Below the pieces are notes generated by a model. The model did no database searches and was not told where the DNA came from. It worked only from the letters and a program-made list of their open reading frames with translations. Both the position numbers and the translations under genes were made by a program. Below, piece by piece: positions 32,488 through 35,727 of a stretch of 35,727 nucleotides of DNA (positions within the stretch are counted from its first letter, which is position 1; each line of letters opens with the position of its first letter). The DNA is from an uncultured Blautia sp. (GTDB taxonomy: Bacteria > Bacillota > Clostridia > Lachnospirales > Lachnospiraceae). Where the stretch lies: NCBI GenBank assembly GCA_900553515.1, contig USDN01000025.1, positions 1-35,727 on the forward strand, read 5' to 3'.

Positions 32488-33843
32488 ATGATAAAAAAAG
32501 TGCTGATAGCCAACAGGGGAGAAATAGCGGTACGGATTATCCGCGCCTGCAGAGAGATGGGGATCGAGACCGTAGCTGTTTATTCAGAGGCTGACAGTGA
32601 AGCCCTTCATACGCAGCTTGCAGATGAGGCCATATGCATTGGTCCGGCGCCGTCTTCCCAGAGCTATCTCAGTATGGAAAATATCATAAGTGCGACCATT
32701 GTTTCAGGCGCAGACGCCATTCATCCGGGATTTGGCTTCCTGTCTGAAAACAGCAGGTTTGCAGAGCTCTGCGAACAGTGCAAAATCACGTTTATCGGAC
32801 CGCCCTCTCAGGTGATTGCAAGCCTTGGCAACAAACAGGCTGCCAAAAATACCATGGCGGCGGCAGGAGTTCCGGTGATTCCGGGAAGCAAAAAAGCGGT
32901 TTATTCCGTGGAAGAAGGAATGGCAGAAGCAGATGAGATCGGTTATCCGGTAATTATCAAAGCGGCTCTGGGAGGCGGAGGCAAGGGAATGCGTACCGCA
33001 GACTGTGCGGCAGAATTTGCAGAAAGCTTTCGTACTGCCCAGAAGGAGGCGCAGATGGCTTTTGGAGACAATACCATGTATATCGAGCATTTTGTCCGGA
33101 ATCCCAGACACATTGAATTTCAGATTCTTGCAGACAAAAAAGGCAATGTGATCCATCTTGGGGAAAGAGACTGTTCTGTGCAGAGAAATCACCAGAAAAT
33201 GATCGAGGAATCTCCCTGTGAAGTAATCTCAGACAGACTTCGTAAAAAGATGGGAGAGGCGGCTGTGAAGGCGGCAAAGGCCTGCGGCTATGTAAATGCA
33301 GGAACCATTGAATTTCTTCTGGATCGGGATGGAAGCTTTTATTTTATGGAAATGAATACCAGGATCCAGGTGGAGCATCCGGTGACCGAGTGGGTAACAG
33401 GGGTGGATCTTGTAAAAGAGCAGATCAGGATCGCATCCGGGATGCCTCTTTCCTTCAGGCAGAAGGACATCCATATTACCGGTCATGCCATTGAATGCCG
33501 TATTAATGCGGAAAATCCCTCTAAAGGCTTTCGTCCGTCTCCGGGAACCATCACAGATATGTATTTTCCCGGGGGAAAAGGAATCCGCATCGATTCGGCT
33601 GTATACAGCGGCTATACGGTGCAGCCTTATTATGACTCCATGATTGCCAAGCTGATTGTGTGGGCTAAGAACAGAGAAGAAGCCATCCGTAAGATGCAAA
33701 GTGCTCTTGGGGAGATCATTATAGAGGGAATCGATACAAACGTGGACTATCAGTATGAGATTTTAAACCATCCGGATTTTCTGGAGGGGAATACGGATGT
33801 GGGCTTTATTGAACGGATGGAAGGCAGAGGTAAGGAAGCATGA
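32488..33843 (+). CDS. accC: Biotin carboxylase subunit of acetyl-CoA carboxylase
   Basis: AccC carboxylates biotin on AccB using ATP and bicarbonate. The 451-residue protein shows KVLIANRGEIAVRIIRACRE at the start, the ATP-grasp loop LGGGGKGMR (161-169), HIEFQILAD and the catalytic segment EMNTRIQVEHPVTEW. AGGTGA is upstream of the ATG. The stop overlaps accDA (ATGA). Confidence 0.96.
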   Translation: MIKKVLIANRGEIAVRIIRACREMGIETVAVYSEADSEALHTQLADEAICIGPAPSSQSYLSMENIISATIVSGADAIHPGFGFLSENSRFAELCEQCKITFIGPPSQVIASLGNKQAAKNTMAAAGVPVIPGSKKAVYSVEEGMAEADEIGYPVIIKAALGGGGKGMRTADCAAEFAESFRTAQKEAQMAFGDNTMYIEHFVRNPRHIEFQILADKKGNVIHLGERDCSVQRNHQKMIEESPCEVISDRLRKKMGEAAVKAAKACGYVNAGTIEFLLDRDGSFYFMEMNTRIQVEHPVTEWVTGVDLVKEQIRIASGMPLSFRQKDIHITGHAIECRINAENPSKGFRPSPGTITDMYFPGGKGIRIDSAVYSGYTVQPYYDSMIAKLIVWAKNREEAIRKMQSALGEIIIEGIDTNVDYQYEILNHPDFLEGNTDVGFIERMEGRGKEA

Positions 33844-35591
33844 AGCTGGAAAATATGTTCAAAAAAACAAGGATCTCCAACGGGGAATCCGGAGGCAGAC
33901 GAGGAAGAACAGCAAAGCCGGAAGTACCCCAGGGACTTTTGCGGAAATGTAATAAATGTGGAGCGGCGATTATCGCCGAAGATGTGAAAAATGGATATTA
34001 TATCTGCCCGAAATGCGGAGGATATTTCCGGGTACACGCTTACCGCAGGATACAGATGGTGGCAGATGAGGGAAGCTTTGAGGAATGGGATACCTTTCTT
34101 ATGGGAGAAAATCCCATGGATTACCGGGGATATCCGGAAAAGCTGTCTGCTGTTCAGGGAAAAACAGGGCTTCGGGAAGCTGTTGTTACCGGGAAATGCC
34201 GGATTAACGGACATGAGGCAGTGATCGGGGTCTGCGATGGCCGCTTTCTCATGGCAAGCATGGGATGGGCAGTAGGAGAAAAGATTACAAGGGCTGTAGA
34301 GCGGGCTACGGAAGAAAAGCTTCCAGTCATTCTTTTTGCCTGTTCAGGAGGCGCCAGAATGCAGGAAGGGATTACCTCTCTGATGCAGATGGCAAAAACC
34401 TCGGCGGCGCTGAAGCGTCACAGCGATGCAGGGCTTCTTTATATTTCTGTTCTTACAGAACCTACTACCGGAGGTGTGACGGCAAGTTTTGCCATGCTGG
34501 GAGACGTGATCCTTGCGGAACCGGGAGCGCTGATTGGCTTTGCCGGACCAAGAGTTATTGAGCAGACCATTCGTCAGAAGCTCCCAAAGGGTTTCCAGAG
34601 AGCAGAGTTCCTTCTGGAACATGGATTTGTGGATGCAATTGTAGAAAGAGAAAATCTGAAACGTACACTGACAAAAATATTAAAGCTTCATGAGAAAAAA
34701 GACAGGTCTGTCATAGAGACAGCTAAGATCAGGGACCTCGAAGGGAAAGAGAAGCAGAACAGATCAGAGCTGACATCACTGACAGGCAAAGGATCGGAAC
34801 CGACACTCTCGTTTACTCCATGGGAGAGAGTGCAGGCATCCCGAAGAGCGGATCGTCCTTCAGGAAGCGCATATATCCGCGGATTGTTTACGGATTTTAC
34901 AGAACTTCACGGAGACCGGAAATATGGAGATGATCCGGCAGTGATAGGCGGTGTCGCAGCTTTTCATGGAATCCCGGTTACGGTGATTGCCCAGGAAAAA
35001 GGCAGCGGCACAAAAGAAAATATTTACCGTAATTTTGGAATGCCAATGCCGGAAGGCTATCGCAAGGCTCTCCGCCTTATGAAGCAGGCAGAAAAATTTC
35101 ACCGCCCGGTGATTTGTTTTGTAGATACGCCGGGAGCGTTCTGTGGAATTGAGGCAGAAGAAAGAGGACAGGGAGCAGCCATTGCAGAAAATCTCATGGA
35201 AATGGCTGGCCTGACAGTCCCGGTACTGACTGTTGTAACAGGAGAGGGAGGAAGCGGCGGAGCACTTGCACTTGCTGCAGGAGATCAGGTATGGATGCTG
35301 GAAAATGCAGTTTATTCCATTCTTTCCCCGGAAGGGTTTTCCAGTATTCTCTGGAAAGACAGCAGCAAGGCAAAAGAAGCTGCGGAAGTTATGAAGCTGA
35401 CGGCTGCGGATCTTTACAGACAGAAGATCATTGAAAAGATCATTCCCGAGCCAGAGGAATTAAAAGAAGAAAACCTCTCTAATGTGACAGATATACTGGA
35501 TGAGGAGATTACAGACTTTCTGAAACAATATGAGAAAATGCCGGAAGAAGAATTACTGAAGAAACGGTATGAAAGATTCCGGAAATTCTAG
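33840..35591 (+). CDS. accDA: Fused acetyl-CoA carboxylase carboxyltransferase (AccD-AccA)
   Basis: This encodes 583 residues. Residues 1-290 are the beta subunit with a zinc finger (C37, C40, C56, C59 around NKCG and PKCGG) and the crotonase-like core (FACSGGARMQEGITSLMQM). Residues 291-320 are a charged linker, and about 324-583 the alpha subunit (TPWERVQASRRADRP, GDRKYGDDPAVIGG, EKGSGTKENIYRNFGMP, GEGGSGGALALAAGD). The alpha part lacks the N-terminal helical region of stand-alone AccA. It transfers carboxyl from biotin to acetyl-CoA to form malonyl-CoA. It is the last gene of the operon. Confidence 0.96.
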   Translation: MKLENMFKKTRISNGESGGRRGRTAKPEVPQGLLRKCNKCGAAIIAEDVKNGYYICPKCGGYFRVHAYRRIQMVADEGSFEEWDTFLMGENPMDYRGYPEKLSAVQGKTGLREAVVTGKCRINGHEAVIGVCDGRFLMASMGWAVGEKITRAVERATEEKLPVILFACSGGARMQEGITSLMQMAKTSAALKRHSDAGLLYISVLTEPTTGGVTASFAMLGDVILAEPGALIGFAGPRVIEQTIRQKLPKGFQRAEFLLEHGFVDAIVERENLKRTLTKILKLHEKKDRSVIETAKIRDLEGKEKQNRSELTSLTGKGSEPTLSFTPWERVQASRRADRPSGSAYIRGLFTDFTELHGDRKYGDDPAVIGGVAAFHGIPVTVIAQEKGSGTKENIYRNFGMPMPEGYRKALRLMKQAEKFHRPVICFVDTPGAFCGIEAEERGQGAAIAENLMEMAGLTVPVLTVVTGEGGSGGALALAAGDQVWMLENAVYSILSPEGFSSILWKDSSKAKEAAEVMKLTAADLYRQKIIEKIIPEPEELKEENLSNVTDILDEEITDFLKQYEKMPEEELLKKRYERFRKF

Positions 35592-35727
35592 TGTGGGAAT
35601 GGGCGGAATATGATTTTTGTCTGTAAATGACATGCAGGAGTGGATTCTTCTGTTGCAAAAGCTAGTTCGAGTCTTGGAAAATTCTAAGCTTCTGCTTCTT
35701 TGCAAAAAACGATCCCCCGAATGCTGA
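35592..35727. other. Downstream region of the fab operon
   Basis: No gene is supported here; a GTG frame after the accDA stop closes after 11 codons. An imperfect inverted repeat, TTGCAAAAGC (35653-35662) with GCTTCTTTGCAA (35694-35705), is present but no T-run follows on the + strand, so it is not a clear terminator. Confidence 0.35.

Noticed and set aside
35658..35682. tRNA T-arm-like GTTCGAGTC
   Set aside because: The flanking bases do not form a T-stem, and no acceptor, D or anticodon arms are visible nearby.
1..35727. CRISPR arrays, rRNA and tRNA genes
   Set aside because: No regularly spaced repeats and no rRNA or cloverleaf sequences were seen on either strand.

Overview
This window looks like a chromosomal segment of a low-GC, Gram-positive anaerobe, most likely of the Lachnospiraceae (Clostridium cluster XIVa). 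The signs are strong AGGAGG-type ribosome binding sites, tightly packed ATGA-overlapping operons, a FabK-type fatty-acid synthesis operon ending in a fused AccD-AccA, an M-box magnesium riboswitch, and clostridial-style peptide/nickel ABC transporters. The assignment rests on gene content and order only.

Layout. (1) Positions 1-5090, + strand: a visibly AT-richer accessory island of small unrelated genes. Two paralogues (178-729 and 4549-5085) flank a DUF5071-like protein, a four-TM membrane protein and other orphans, with decayed fragments between them. It looks like an immunity-gene array left by or collected from toxin systems, but no toxin is in the window. A bidirectional terminator (5095-5137) closes it. 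(2) 5140-9450: a MATE exporter (- strand) with a possible attenuator in its leader, diverging from an AEC carrier, a divergent PlsY-like acyltransferase and a UgtP/MGDG-synthase-like glycosyltransferase. (3) 9452-17920: a transport and metabolism operon. It starts with an unusual 816-residue protein (methyltransferase - M14/AspA-like metallohydrolase - methyltransferase), then LysR regulator, two Opp/Nik-type permeases, a binding protein and two ATPases. (4) 17921-23346: a second complete Opp/Nik-type transporter, whose binding protein ends in an HPHGHGW motif. (5) 23361-24372, - strand: an MgtE magnesium channel reduced to its membrane domain, behind an M-box riboswitch with its own promoter and terminator. 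(6) 24420-26032: a broken small transporter gene cut by an IS200/IS605-family element whose tnpA is decayed and whose tnpB is intact. (7) 26033-35591: a terminator-like RNA structure, then a strong promoter overlapping a FabT-like palindrome, and the complete type II fatty-acid initiation/elongation operon fabH-acpP-fabK-fabD-fabG-fabF-accB-fabZ-accC-accDA.

How the parts fit. Region 7 is a textbook malonyl-ACP and elongation pathway in the same order as in streptococci, but with the usual first gene, fabT, absent and an insertion element in its place. Regions 3 and 4 together are the best candidate for an undescribed system: a triple-domain enzyme that could deacylate or cleave and methylate a small ligand, with a regulator and two uptake systems, plausibly for a metal chelate or an N-acyl/peptide compound. 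Region 1 is the other accessory region of interest.
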